Assembly (NCBI RefSeq): GCF_041260155.1
Contig: NW_027248392.1
Location: 381,501-445,500 of the forward strand
Direction of reading: 5' to 3'
From: Ptychodera flava
Taxonomy: Eukaryota; Hemichordata; Enteropneusta; Ptychoderidae
DNA length: 64,000 bases
A model generated the notes under the pieces. It worked only from the letters and a program-made list of their open reading frames with translations, did no database searches and was not told the origin of the DNA. The position numbers and the translations under genes are program-made. The first letter of the stretch is position 1. Every line of letters begins with the position of its first letter. This document shows, piece after piece, positions 51,680 to 64,000 of the stretch.

Positions 51680-52512
51680 GTACGGCGAATTTTAAAATAG
51701 ACTGAAATTACAACTTACTAGGGTCTTTAGAAAAACATTTTGGGCTAAAGAAAATAACTTCAACTGCATCAATTGCAAACGTTTCTCTTTGATAGATTTT
51801 GCAACAATTTGACCCAATACGGTGACGACGTCCACTGTTCTCACTCACAGAAATTGTTAAGTGTAGGAACACCGATCGTTGTACTGATTTGCACACACTG
51901 TACCGAGAAATAGGCTATCGTTAGTGTTATGTGTAGTTTGATCGACGGGGATGTGATAAAGGGAATATAATGATGTTCAAACAGTCAGGGAACGGGTGAG
52001 TTTTTCAATGGGAGCGCGCCTACACTGACATGTTGACTATGGTACAGTGAATGTCGTATTGGGTTAAATTGTTGCAAAATTTATCGAAGGAAAACGTTTG
52101 TAGAGAATGGAGGTGGCTTCATTTTCTATCGCCAGAAAGGTTTTTTTCTAATCACCTATATACTTGTAATTCCAAGACATTTTGAGAATCACTATAATAA
52201 CACTAGGACTGTAGGAAGTGCAATGTGAAAGATAAACTCTACGTCTTAAACATTGGATGGAAGATCGATGGCAACAAATTGATAAAGTTATTTTACACTA
52301 TGAATGTGTACCTAAAAATGAACAGTAAAAACAAAACAAAACAGAATATGAACTGCAAGGGAGGCTATCTGTTTTGCTTAAAATCTGTGACCGGCGGCGA
52401 CCAACAAATTCCGACCCCAAAATATTTTAAAGGATATGTGTATTTAAAATTGAAGACAAATTATTAACTCGAACAAATAAGCAAATTTTAATTTCATTGT
52501 ATCACATAAAAG

Positions 52513-52635
52513 ATAATACATCGATACCTGGCAGCTAAACATGTGTTGGTATGTGAAGGAGGTGTCTGCAAGATATCGAACTTCAGCTACGCCAGTGGTG
52601 TGATGAGTGACGAAACGTTTTTTGAAGCAAATAAG
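52513..52635 (+). CDS. Gene B catalytic-loop exon HRY/NFS, left copy
   Basis: It encodes IIHRYLAAKHVLVCEGG, CKISNFSYASGVMSD and ETFFEANK in 123 bases, phase 0. The activation loop has Phe-Phe where FGFR-like kinases have a Tyr pair. Confidence 0.92.
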
Positions 52636-52640
52636 GTGAT

Positions 52641-52644
52641 TTGT

Positions 52645-52699
<55 letters not shown>

Positions 52700-52728
52700 T
52701 TTTATTATTTTTACTTATTTATTTATTT

Positions 52729-52780
<52 letters not shown>

Positions 52781-52806
52781 TTTGTTTATTTATTTATTTA
52801 TTTGGG
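52641..52806. repeat. (ATTT)n microsatellite at a splice donor
   Basis: Starts a few bases after the donor at 52636; also in gene A (short, 18488-18530) and the right copy. Confidence 0.95.
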
Positions 52807-53340
52807 TATTTCTTTGTAGGCTAGTTTGTAATTACGCTTCTTATTTATTATTAGATTTTTTCTTTTTATTCATTCTATTTTTTATTTACGATTGATGCTA
52901 TTATCAAATAGTTGTGCCATTTATAAAATTCGTGAATTATTTTAAATATTTTTGAATCTTTTAAATATTATTGCCTTCGGTTTAGTTTGAAATTGATATT
53001 AGTTTCAGAATCGTAGCTTTCGAAGCTTACCGTTGTGTATTTATAAATCTACATCATATGTCTGTTTACCTATTTGCATTACTGAATTTTTGAATGATGA
53101 AGAGAATTACCACATTACCGTATTACCGCACTCGGCTGGTAAAAAGAGAATATCGACTGTTTTGAACTTACCCAGAACAGTAAATATGTTCACGTGACGA
53201 ATATTCAACCCATAAAATATATTTTTACTCGTACGAGGGCTAAAGACCGTGTATATATTTGAGTTATTGTACACATGTACAAACAAACATTGTAAAAGAA
53301 TATACACTGTAAATGGTCAAAAATCGATGTTAATACCTAA

Positions 53341-53601
<261 letters not shown>

Positions 53602-53606
53602 TAGTG

Positions 53607-56600
53607 TGTGTATCTTTATTTCAATGCAAGGCCTCAGCCCATCGCACATTCTTTTCAAAGAAAAATACAATAATAGGGAGGTCTGTGACAATTACAAAAC
53701 AGAGAGAAAGAAAATACAAATAGGTATGTACTTTCAAAAGTATCCAAACTTGACCAAGGAGATGCTAGCTCCTTGGTAAACGTGGTAGCTCTTCACGTTT
53801 TTTCAATGCGTTTAGCAAATATAGAGAAAACTGAGAAATTACATGTTCATCTTGTGACGAGAGCAGATTTATAAAAGTTCTCTCACTTGGATGCATTCTA
53901 GAATATAGAGGAATGTAAGTTACCCTGATATCCTCATAAAATGGACAAATAAATATAAAATGAAATTCATTTTCTATATGCTGAACATTTCTGACAGTTT
54001 TACAGTACATACAGACTCTTTCATGACGTGGAATTTTATAATGGCGCCCTAACTCAACATTTAATTTATGTGTTGAACAGCGAAAATCAGCTAAAACTTT
54101 CTTTTTTCTATAACTTAAGTAGTTTAAATATTTTTCGGGTTCAAGTAATGATTTAAAAGTACAGTACACCTCAAGTCTAGGGGAGTTACTTAAAGCATAG
54201 TGCCATTCTTGTCTATAGCAATCCTGAATTCTTTGTGTAAAATGAAACAGAAAAACTCCTGGGTCACCTATTTGTTGCTCAAGCCATACTAAGCCAAAAC
54301 CATAGCTAAAAAGTAAATTTTTAACAGAAGTTGCCCAGGTAGTTCTACCTGCATCGTCTAATTTTTTCAACATTAAATAACATGCTTTTGGATACCTATG
54401 CTCTTCCATTACAAGAAGTTTTACCCAATAAGAGATGCATCTTTTAAAATAAAAACAACATAAAGGTAGCCTGCCACATTCACCAAGTTGAGCTTCTGAA
54501 TTTACACTGCTATTCACTCCCATTAAAAATCTACAAAATTTTAACTGAATTCGTTCAATAATTTCTGAATATTCAAATCCCCATATTTCGCTCCCATAAC
54601 ATATGGTAGGAACAACAACAGCGTCAAATAATTTGAAAGCTTTTCCACTGACATCCCTCCTAGTTTTCTAATTGCTGTTTTTAATGAAAAAAGCGCTTTA
54701 GAGCCCTTCGCAGCCAGGTTAATTTTGCTGGCGACCATGACAATCTAGATGAAAAAATTAAACCAAGTAGTTGTAATAACTTACAGTTTCAACTCTTTCG
54801 CCACTGAAAAACCATTTTTCATACCTCCTAAGGTAACCTCCATTTCTAAATACAATAACTTTTGATTTTTTGAGATTTACATCCATTTCCCAATCTTTAC
54901 AAATTTTTCCAGGTGATTCAGTTTTCGTTGCAGTGCTATCGGTAAGTCAGCTACATCAGCTACGTCATCAGCGTACATTAACAAGCTGATTGATGGAAAA
55001 TTCTCATTTACATAAATACCAGCTGATTGTGTGTCATACATGTATTGTGACAGCTCATTAATAAATAACGAAAATAAAAAAGGGCTTAACATGCAACCTT
55101 GCCTGGTGCCAACTGTACAATTAAAATACTCAGTTAACCCATCTTTACATCGTACACATGATTCGAGTTGTGAATACATTGATCTTAACATTTCCAATAT
55201 CTTACCGTGCAAACCATATGAAATTAATCTGTGCCATAAATACTCATGATTTACTCTATCGAAAGCTTTAGAAAAATCATAAAGACTATATATAAACGAC
55301 CACCTTTTGCAGATAAATTTTTTGAACAAGGGATTGTAAAGAAAAAATGTTATCTACAGTAGAGTAACCTTTACGGAAACCCGCTTGAGCTTCTACAATA
55401 ATTTGATTCTCATTTGCCCATTTGACAAGCCTTTGATTCAGGATCTTTGTAAAAAATTTACTGCAAACTGAAAGCAACGAAATACCTCTGTAGTTGTTTA
55501 CATCAAGAAGTGAACCTTTTTTATGTAACGGAAAAATAATACCTTTACACCATTCCTGTGGATATTGTCCAACGTCGAAAATAACATTAAAAAGTTTACA
55601 CAATAATGGCGACACAATGTCAATGGAATATTTAAAAATTCAGAAACAAAACCGTCAGGGCCGGGGGCTTTCTTGTTACTTGAGCTCTTGATGACGTCAT
55701 GGACTTCCTCAACAGATATTGTATCATTGACCAATACAGGTTGATTTTCTGTACATAGTAAACAGTGGTTGTCATGATCACTTAACTCTGATCTCACTCT
55801 ATTTCTGAAATCACTATCATTAGATGTAATATTTCGCACATTTAACAGATTCTTAAAGTAATCAAACCATTCTGAAGGACAAATTTCAGCTTGTAAACTT
55901 CCCCCAGCACTACCGCGTAACTTTTTAATGACAGCCCAAAATTGTTGGGGGTCATTACAAAGATTTATCATCTTTTGTTTCTGATCTTCTTGATAACTTG
56001 ACAACTTTTCTTTACAGAGATATTTAAATTTACTTCTGGCTCTTTTGTAATTCTCAAAATCCTCGGGTTTGTTTGAAAGGCGAAAATTACGTAATAATCT
56101 GAATTTCTCTTGTCTCTTTTCACTGCATTCCTCATCCCACCAGGGTTTTGACATTCCACACTTGGAACCTCCAGCTTTAATTTTCATGAATTCACTGGCC
56201 CTGGAAATAATGGTGTTGAAAACACGCAAGGCTTCATCAACATTAAACTGATGAATTTGATCATTAAACTCTCTTAGTAAAGTGGCTGTACCGTCGTCTT
56301 GTAACTTTCCCAAGAAGAAATCAATCTGATCGCCATTCCATACATATTTGTAGTAAGGTGTAACAACTGACTCTTTAACTGGTGTGTTACTGGATACATT
56401 AACACCTTCAGGAAAGTGAAATTCACATTGTATGGGAAAATGATCAGAAAAATCAAAAGACCCAACATTAAAATTTTGAATATATTCAAACATACTACTG
56501 TTGACAATCATGTAGTCCACAACACTACAACCTTGGTTTGTAACACATGTAAATTTGCTCTCATTATCGCCTTCAAAGCGACCATTCAAAATATGTAAAT

Positions 56601-56917
56601 TATACGTACAGCAACATTCCAATAAACTTCTACCAAAGTTGTTGACCACTTCGTCTTTTGAGTTTCGTGCCCTGTCAAAATCATCAATATCTAAATTCAG
56701 TGATAGAAAAGGGTCTTTGTCATCATGTTGTTGAACAATGAAATCTTCCTGGTTTGCTGTGCGTGCGTTAAAATCTCCTGCTAAAATTAAATCAAAATTG
56801 ACAAAACTAGCAAAAAGATCTTCTAAATAACTTTCTAACCGTAAAATTCCATTTTGTTCTCCTACATTGTATATTGAAGAACCTTCAGGGGAAACATACA
56901 CCATACCAATAAAAATA
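53607..56917 (-). mobile_element. LINE (non-LTR retrotransposon), 5' truncated, antisense
   Basis: On the minus strand, in order: an APE-type endonuclease lacking its N-terminus (LILAGDFNARTAN, then SDHFPIQCEF), reverse transcriptase (KAPGPDGFVSEF, YRGISLLSVCSKFF, LYDFSKAFDRVNH, TRQGCMLSPFLFSLF, LLMYADDVAD), and a C-terminal Cys/His region (CMYCKTVRN, EFHFIFICPFYEDIR). The tail contains an AATAAA-type signal near 53620. It resembles the CR1/L2/Daphne side of LINEs. Frames break at least four times: open segments are 55498-56922, 55286-55615, 54877-55329, 54541-54738 and 53765-54523. No ORF1 is present, as expected for 5' truncation. Confidence 0.9.
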
Positions 56918-57282
56918 TGCAATCAAAACTAAGATAGGTAAGAAGTGCTGAAATGTTAAGTTCATTTGGCTATTCAAGTGTCCGAAAACCTTTTTCCTAT
57001 TTATTGATTAAATCAGCAAACAGTTTGAAGTGATGAATTTTTAACAAACATTTTAAAGAGAAAGAAGCTGATAAGATATCCACTAATACAATACGATATA
57101 CACAGTACGAAATGCAATGTATGCATAAGGTACCCCCATCTGTAACGTTTGGAGCACGAATAATCCGGTTTTTTTTGTACAAAGAAACAACTAAATTATG
57201 TTGAGATAAACAGACGTAGGACTTTAGTGGAGCCACTGTTTTATACATACTGGCTGCCTTATTTGATAGTATATGTCCCTTA

Positions 57283-59534
57283 AGGCATTGTCACACCTTG
57301 ATTTAGCAAGCGTATGCCGGCGATCAAAATGTCTCTAAAACGCTGCCACACGCTGAACCTTTCGAAGTAATGTCAATTGTTGGTGTATACATAGCGTATT
57401 TTGACGTATACATAACGTATTAGTGACGTATATTGAAGGTTTCAATAACTTATAGATAACTTATACAAACGTATGCTTAGCTTGTTGCCGGCTGTTACAA
57501 CTTATGCCTTACGATAATTCAATTTATAGTCGAACTCATGCATAGCACGCGGCATGGTGACGCACAGTCAGGGCCAGCTTCAAGCAAGGCTGAAACGGGT
57601 CCCTGTTGAATGTGTCCTGCTTGGTTATCCTCGGACCCACCCTGGCTAGCAGTTCGTTGAACATCGTTAGGGGCATTCACAAGAAGTTGGTCAAATCGAT
57701 AGCGAGGGCTACGCATCCTTCATGAAAAATGCATGGTCCTCGTTAAGGAGCGGCAGATAAGCTGGTCAAATATGACAAAATGCCGTCGCCTCTCGATTCA
57801 TTGTCTCTCCCAGTTTTTCTCCTCCGTTCGCCTCTTCATTCGTTTTTACTGAGATAAAACACTAAGTGCGCGCAAAATGTATCGTTATAGTAACAGTGAT
57901 TTTCATTCCCTTATATGAAGTAACCAGGCAAACTGGCCTGGTTGATTTAACAAAATATTCTGGGATTCTCCCAAGCGTAGACTTCATATTAAGTTGATGT
58001 GGCGTTGAGCGAGAAAGGCACACACATCGGCAATTACAGGCATGGATCAACGGTAGCAAATATCCAATGCCATTTCTGTGCCGATTCTCAGGAGCAACTG
58101 AAATTGTCTCTTGTTGTTTAAATGACAGGAAAAGCCAGACTTCGCTTTTATGATATTCCCCCGGTGTCACAGATTAGTTTGGTGCTCACTTCATGATAGC
58201 GAGAATGTCGTATGTAGTACATTTTATTTTAAATGACAGCAATAAAAGTAGTAAAGAACAGAGTAAGTGGACTTTTGCCGCAAAACAGACAGCATGGAAT
58301 GCTTCTTGTGACAGTTCGAGACACAATTGCCTAAACCCGTCCCAGAGAATATTCATAACGTCAAGTGATTGTGAACGGCCAAGCAACGCGACTGTAACGC
58401 TTTCACAAGATAATTTCATTGTATTGCTTTGATTACAAAATTGGGCTATTCAATGAATTTTCTTTCTTTTTTTTCCTCTTCCGATAGACCGACCGACCAC
58501 CGAACCAAAAAACATCCCTTATTGCACTGAATAAATACATCTTATTTTTATAATTTGATTTAAAATAAGAGATAGATATGCAACATAATTTTCAGGAGAC
58601 ATAGTGGCTTACCACTACAAGCGACGTGAATATATCAAGGGGCGACTCAAGTTAAACAGATTGCGTAGCCCACAATACTTTGTAACGCCTACATGCTATC
58701 ATACTGACTAGACCTAGAATTGTAAGAACACGACATAACGGGAAAGCTTCATTAATTTAGGAATACCTTTACGGGAATACCCTGCTTCCCTACTTAGTTA
58801 TCAGAGGATCAATTTCATAGACCTGCCTTTCCTACAATGGCACTACAATGGCACCAGCTGGATAAGATAAACATAACAATGGAACATTCACACCTTGGGG
58901 GATTAAAGGTCTTCTGTTTGTCACCCGAGTTGGACAGGCAAGCTCAAAGTCCTACCGTACATTTGCTATATACGTAACTATTACTGGTTGGAAGGCATGT
59001 ATCAGCTGCTACCGTGGCGGCAATACTGAGTGAGCAGTATCTTAATGTTATAATATGACGAAAGACGACGAAAGGAACTGACGAGTCCTCGTTGGCTACT
59101 AATTAATTAGTCTTCAGTCCGATGACGTAGATTTGGCGACGAGACATGCAAATGTGTCGAATAGCGTGCAATGGCATACTTGGAAATACGACGTTCTCGT
59201 TCTTTTTTCACGTTCGTTCGTGAAAGATCGCTATTTCGAAGTATAAGTAACTTTAGTAACGTACGTGTGTCAACGTGTGTCAACGAGCGCTTAACTTAAG
59301 GCCCGAGTGTGCCGAACGTATGAGCCATACGGAGGTATACGTGGAAAAGTTTGTACCTGCATAAATTTGTCGACGACCTCGCCATACTACGTTGTACTTC
59401 TTTTCATCATAATTCAGCGTGCGTTCAACTTATACAAAACTTACCCATCACGTGTTTGACGTACGCCAGCGTATTCACCAAAGTTTTCGTACGTCGGCAT
59501 ACGCTGGCGAAATCATGAAAGTGTGACAGAGCCT
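57283..59534. mobile_element. PIF/Harbinger element, right copy
   Basis: Same element as at 48952-51213, with ends AGGCATTGTCAC and GTGACAGAGCCT and a clean flanking TTA on both sides. It was duplicated with its host segment. The transposase relic is at 57536-57690 on the minus strand. Confidence 0.8.
57536..57690 (-). pseudogene. PIF/Harbinger transposase relic, right copy
   Basis: Identical in the inspected region to the relic at 49205-49360, including ARVGPRITKQ and LKLALTVRH. Confidence 0.7.
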
Positions 59535-59676
59535 TTAGCAACAACCAACTTCAATGACATAGTAAATGCCATAGCTTAATTTTTTATTTACTACTGTATA
59601 GTAAAAATCCTACTTTACTATATTCTGTAAGTACCCAAACTGTCCAATAACAGTTATAATTGATTTGCTCACACAG

Positions 59677-59714
59677 AGTCATCAGATCCTGAAATTCGAA
59701 GCAATATGTTATAG
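59677..59714 (+). pseudogene. Gene B helix-C exon, right copy, truncated
   Basis: Same SSDPEIRSNML-stop as the left copy (TAG at 59712), so the truncation predates the segment duplication. Confidence 0.85.
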
Positions 59715-59826
59715 ATTACCGTACTTTTGCAGTATATTCATTCACAAAACATACATGCAAGTCGTATTTCCCATTATCTGGGTTAAAAATCTCTGAAAGG
59801 ACGATATAATATTTACAATTACGTAG

Positions 59827-59993
59827 GTCCAATTCTTTTAATTATTGAGTACGCATCGTATGGTAATTTGAAGAATTACCTTGAAGATAATCGTGAACGT
59901 TTAACACTCGGTAAACACGAGTCTGCAAGAAGAAAAACGTTGGCATTTGCTACAGACGTCGCCAGTGGGACGAAACATTTACAAAGAAACAAG
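59827..59993 (+). CDS. Gene B kinase hinge exon, right copy
   Basis: It encodes GPILLIIEYASYGNLKNYL and FATDVASGTKHLQRNK. 167 bases. Confidence 0.85.
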
Positions 59994-60818
59994 GTACAGT
60001 GAATTTCAAAATAGATTAAAATTACAACTTACTAGGGTGGTTAGAAAAACATTTGGGCTAAAGAAAATAACTCCAACTGCACCCATTGCAAACGTTCTTC
60101 TTTGATAGATTTTGCAGCAATTTGACCCAATACGACGCCCACTGTTCTCACTCACAGAAATTGTTAAGTGTAGGAACACCAATCGTTGTACTGATTTGTA
60201 CACACTGTACCGAGAAAAAAAGCTATCGTTATTGTTCTGTGTAGTTTGATCGACGGGGATGTGATAAAGGGAATATAATGATGTTCAAACAGCCAGTGAA
60301 TGGGTGAGTTTTCAATGGGAGCGCGCCTACACTGACATGTTGACTATGGTACAGTGAATGTCGTATTGGGTTAAATTGTTGCAAAATTTATCGAAGGAAA
60401 ACGTTTGTAGAGAATGGAGGTGGCTTCATTTTCTATCGCCAGAAAGGTTTTTTTCTAATCACCTATATACTTGTAATTCCAAGACATTTTGAGAATCACT
60501 ATAATAACACTAGGACTGTAGGAAGTGCAATGTGAAAGATAAACTCTACGTCTTAAACATTGGATGGAAGATCGATGGCAACAAATTGATAAAGTTATTT
60601 TACACTATGAATGTGTACCTAAAAATGAACAGTAAAAACAAAACAAAACAAAACAGGATATAAACTGCAAAGGAGGCTATCTGTTTTGCTTAAAATCTGT
60701 GATCGGCGGCGGCCAACAAATTCCGACCTCAAAATATTTTAAAGGATATGTGTATTTAAATTGAAGGCAAATTATTAACTCGAACAAATAAGCAAATTTT
60801 TATTGTATCACATAAAAT

Positions 60819-60941
60819 ATAATACATCGATACCTGGCAGCTAAACATGTGTTGGTATGTGAAGGAGGTGTCTGCAAGATATCGAACTTCAGCTACGCCA
60901 GTGGTGTGATGAGTGACGAAACGTTTTTTGAAGCAAATAAG
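60819..60941 (+). pseudogene. Gene B catalytic-loop exon, right copy, acceptor lost
   Basis: The same HRYLAAKHVLV and NFSYASG reading in 123 bases. The acceptor AG before the exon is AT here (G to T at 60818), so normal splicing to this copy is unlikely. Confidence 0.85.
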
Positions 60942-60944
<3 letters not shown>

Positions 60945-61037
<93 letters not shown>

Positions 61038-61042
61038 TTTGT

Positions 61043-61073
<31 letters not shown>

Positions 61074-61075
61074 TA
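60945..61075. repeat. (ATTT)n microsatellite, right copy
   Basis: About thirty units starting a few bases after the donor at 60942. Confidence 0.95.
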
Positions 61076-61094
61076 CATTTATGCATTTATAAAT

Positions 61095-61122
61095 GTGGTT
61101 TTTTGGGAGATATTCTCTCTAG
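61095..61122 (+). pseudogene. Gene B APE exon, right copy, 5' part deleted
   Basis: Only [10 protein letters not shown] remains, with its GTAACA donor. The APE and helix F start were removed by the deletion that joins the ATTT repeat to this point. Confidence 0.85.
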
Positions 61123-61962
61123 GTAACAAATCAGTGGTTATAGGAATCACGTTCTACCGTTCTGAATACAAAACATATAGTTTCATGCGTCACGTTTTTT
61201 TTATTTATTAGTGCGCCGATCCGATAGTTTGTAATATTTTGAGCATTTTGGTCTGGCGGTGACTACTGTGACATTAGTAAGATACTCTGCAAGTTTTACA
61301 GATATGGTCTACCGATTTATTCCGCCTTTGTTTTTTGTGAAAAATCTTCCCATCCGTAGAATTAAGGACGCTTGCACATCGGAATAGCATAGAGATTTAC
61401 AGCACCAAACCATCATACACAATATTCTAATTAATCAAACGCATGGCAAAGAAAAGTCTGTCTAAGCTTCATTGATATTGTTAAGTTTGGCAATGCCTAA
61501 TTGCAGGGGAGTTGGGATCGTTGGTGGCAGGTCAGTGATGAAGTTAGCGAAATAACAATACTACTTCTCACTCTTTCTCGAAACTTTCAAAGTAGCAGCA
61601 TACACGCGCAATAGGGGACTTAACGGGGAAAGGCTCATCTGACATAGGCTTCCCAGTGTTATTTTACAAATTATCATTACAAAATTAACTGAAACGGTTA
61701 TTCTGAAACTTATGAGTCTTATACGTTTACTCTATCCTCTATTGCCCTATTATAACGTATCAATGATGTTCTTTAAACATTTATTTGATGCATGTGAGAG
61801 TTATGCCGACAAGTGGGTTGAACATGTCTAAAGCGATCTTATAAAAAACTACCTTTCATTTCCAACAACTAAGTGATAGTTTATCACAAATTACTCAATG
61901 GGAAATCTCTTCGACGGCAAGATTGATTATACATATCTCTTTATATTTCTTTTCGATTGTAG

Positions 61963-62059
61963 GTCGATATCCTTACAAGAATACACCCCAAAGTGATCTC
62001 CTACAATTACTAGGAAAAGGACATCGCATGATTAGGCCGGATTGTTGTGAAGACAGCAT
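61963..62059 (+). CDS. Gene B exon: kinase helix G to H
   Basis: It encodes GRYPYKNTPQSDLLQLLGK and GHRMIRPDCCEDS. 97 bases as in gene A. Confidence 0.88.
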
Positions 62060-62139
62060 GTAAGAACAATAAATAAAAAATAAATAAATAAATAAATGTT
62101 TTGGGTTTTTTTGCTTTTTTTTTTGCTATACATTGCCCA

Positions 62140-62640
62140 AGGCTAGAGAAAAACCAAACCTTGTTGATCGGGGTTTATTTACCAAAGTTAAGGAGCGGTG
62201 AGCGAATGATTTCTATTGTTTTTTTATAGGCCAAAGGTAACCACAATCCCTCGGACTTTTTTGCCGGGATGCAGACAAGGCAACATAATCTGTTTCCCTT
62301 TTCAGCCTGACCAGAAATATCTCAGACAAGATACAGTGACACCATCGTCTGCTGTCACGATCTTGGTAAAAAGATCGGAAAAAGTTTTCTCAGGACAAGC
62401 ATTGAATAGCATCTTTAGAATTAATTGTGCTCTGTCAACAACGTGTTGACAGAGCACGTCGGAAATCTATTCAGAATCCCACATGCCCGCAAAAACCCGA
62501 CGAAGTGTTGGGCGCCGCCAGCGGCGATACTAAAGTATTTGCAATGCAGAAGAATGAATTTGCCGAAATCAAAAAATCCAACTCGGGCAAAGTAGAAGCA
62601 ACGATTCCGATGAACAATTTTTTTTCTTTCTGGCCTAGTG
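62140..62640 (+). other. Insertion of about 0.5 kb in the last gene B intron
   Basis: The homologous gene A intron is only about 170 bases and lacks this stretch. It is less AT-rich and has two overlapping plus-strand frames (62216-62449 and 62427-62645) with no motif I recognise. A short perfect palindrome (GTCAACAACGTGTTGAC) lies near 62437-62453. It could be a captured gene fragment or an unknown element. Confidence 0.5.
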
Positions 62641-62687
62641 ATTAATCAATTTTATAAAAAAATATGTTATGCACATTTCTCAAACAG

Positions 62688-62793
62688 ATATGAAATGATG
62701 TTGTCATGTTGGAAGTGGAGTCCAGGTTTACGTCCATCTCTCCAATCTATCCTCCAAGAGTTGAAGAACATAAGTGGGCATTGTGAGGTGTAA
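62688..62793 (+). CDS. Gene B exon: kinase C-terminus and stop
   Basis: It encodes YEMMLSCWKWSPGLRPSLQS and ends ISGHCEV-stop (TAA 62791-62793). Confidence 0.88.
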
Positions 62794-64000
62794 CAGCTTT
62801 ACGAGCTATTGTTGTGATGCTGTGCTAGTAATAAGCACAAATGTCTATCCACAAACGTATTTGTCGACGAAAGCTGTAACATAAGAGGATAAAAACTATC
62901 ATGAGGACAGTGCAGACAATAGTGTTGATGATGATGATTGTTGTTGATGTCTTTATTTGCTGGTATGTCTAATTTGATTCTGTTATGCGTATTAATTAAT
63001 CTTTATCCCAAAAAATTAAATTTTATGTAAACTGTTTACATTATTAAATTACTTTATTTAACTTTTTACTTCGAAATCATATCTGCAGTATCTTGTTTTA
63101 ATTTTAGGAATACTTGACCTGTTCCACGTACGCTGCGAAGAAACCACCGGCAAGCAAATGACGTCGAACGATCTCTAATGTAAAAATGTACTTTCTGCAC
63201 ACTTTTCAAATTTCATTTAAGTTTGTGATTTTATCTTCTATTACCTAAAGAGTCTCATTCGAAAGGATATATGTTGTCAGCTATGTTGCTAGAAATGTTT
63301 CTAATATCTGGTATTTTTTGCAACAACTTCTAAATCACAAATTATATTTCCATTTCGCAAGGAAATCGACCAAATTAAAACTTACAAAGTTAGAAAAAAC
63401 CACACTGCAAAGGCACACTTCCTATTTAAGTCAATAACAACCCCTACATGCCGAATTATTTATAAACAATGAAACTCTATCATGTAAATATTTGCCATTT
63501 ATAAACAATGTCGTGAATATCGGGCACTTTCAAAAATAAACTAAGAGAGACAAGAGCATTCGTGATACCGATAAGTAAGATAGCACATAAATTAAAGTTT
63601 GATGTGGCGGTAGCATGCTAGCAGGATACTAACAGTTTCTTCTTCAATCTGTGAACACATTTGTTAGATTACTTTTAATTGATGTTTAAAAAAACCGGAT
63701 AAAATGGATAACATGAATACATGGCTATAGTCACACCGCATTGTTGAAATAGTTATTCTAGGAAGTAATTTTCAGTATAACTTGCTAAATGAGCACTGAA
63801 AAAACAGTTGTTCATTTTTTATGTAGACAATTGTAAGGTTTTTTATGTTATCTTTATTTGTGTAAGCAAAATACGAAGACCTCTTCAAAATATTTGTGGT
63901 TGATCTTACTACAAACAATATTCGTCAGCATATTGATAATATATGAAGCAAGAATCTCAAAGCCATTGTCTCATATCGGAAGTCAGCCATCATTTTTATA
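62794..64000 (+). other. 3' flank of gene B
   Basis: Collinear with the gene A 3' flank (21458-22500), including the small exon-like segment at about 63109-63160. No separate gene is seen. Confidence 0.6.

Larger units (their letters stand above)
56918..61213 (+). repeat. Right copy of the LINE-flanking direct duplication (about 4.3 kb)
   Basis: It starts at TGCAATCAAAACT immediately after the LINE 5' end and ends at TTATTTATTAGTG, then continues into sequence homologous to gene A near 20325. It is about 0.7 kb shorter than the left copy because of a deletion next to the ATTT repeat. Confidence 0.88.

Noticed and set aside
52543-52895. Tyr-Leu-Phe-Ile repeat frames over ATTT arrays, also at 60849-61211
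   Set aside because: Low-complexity translation beyond the catalytic-loop exon.
53765-56922. Separate host genes in the LINE frames
   Set aside because: Endonuclease and RT motifs show one non-LTR retrotransposon on the minus strand.

Overview
The window is AT-rich, intron-rich animal DNA from a species I cannot name. The best host clue is a Ty3/gypsy element at 38.6-44.8 kb. Its integrase lies upstream of its reverse transcriptase, an order described for a group of deuterostome gypsy elements (Gmr1-like). With Ngaro-type elements, a Polinton, a PIF/Harbinger element and long introns, this points to an invertebrate deuterostome (echinoderm, hemichordate or cephalochordate). Every assignment rests on reading motifs and comparing repeats inside the window; no database was searched.

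Layout. 1-1.3 kb: gag-like edge of a tyrosine-recombinase (YR) retroelement, minus strand. 1.9-6.3 kb: partial Polinton/Maverick fossil with small virion-type genes, three 77-bp tandem repeats and hairpins. 6.8-22.3 kb: gene A, a multi-exon receptor with seven Ig domains, one FN3 domain, a transmembrane (TM) exon, a juxtamembrane region and a tyrosine-kinase-like domain. 24.7-25.3 kb: a MITE-like repeat. 25.4-31.2 kb: a Ngaro-like YR retroelement with split direct repeats A1-B1-A2-B2. 34.1-62.8 kb: gene B, a paralogue of gene A, heavily damaged. Within gene B are a young gypsy element (38631-44822) inserted in the TM exon, an antisense LINE (53607-56917), and a 4.3-5.0 kb direct duplication flanking that LINE, each copy carrying a PIF/Harbinger relic.

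The main biological result is a family of Ig-domain receptor pseudokinases. In all three copies of the catalytic-loop exon HRD is HRY, the following Asn is His, and DFG is NFS. Where it can be read the glycine loop has no glycine, and the paired activation-loop tyrosines are Phe-Phe. The VAIK lysine, the APE motif and the C-lobe core are kept. The juxtamembrane region keeps two tyrosine motifs (YESI, YTDL) in both genes. This suggests a kinase-dead adaptor or co-receptor rather than random decay.

Gene A is collinear with a working gene, but three exons are each one base out of frame at a homopolymer and one splice donor is mutated, so it is either a recent pseudogene or affected by sequence errors. 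Gene B is almost certainly non-functional as assembled. No signal-peptide exon, promoter or first exon was identified for either gene.
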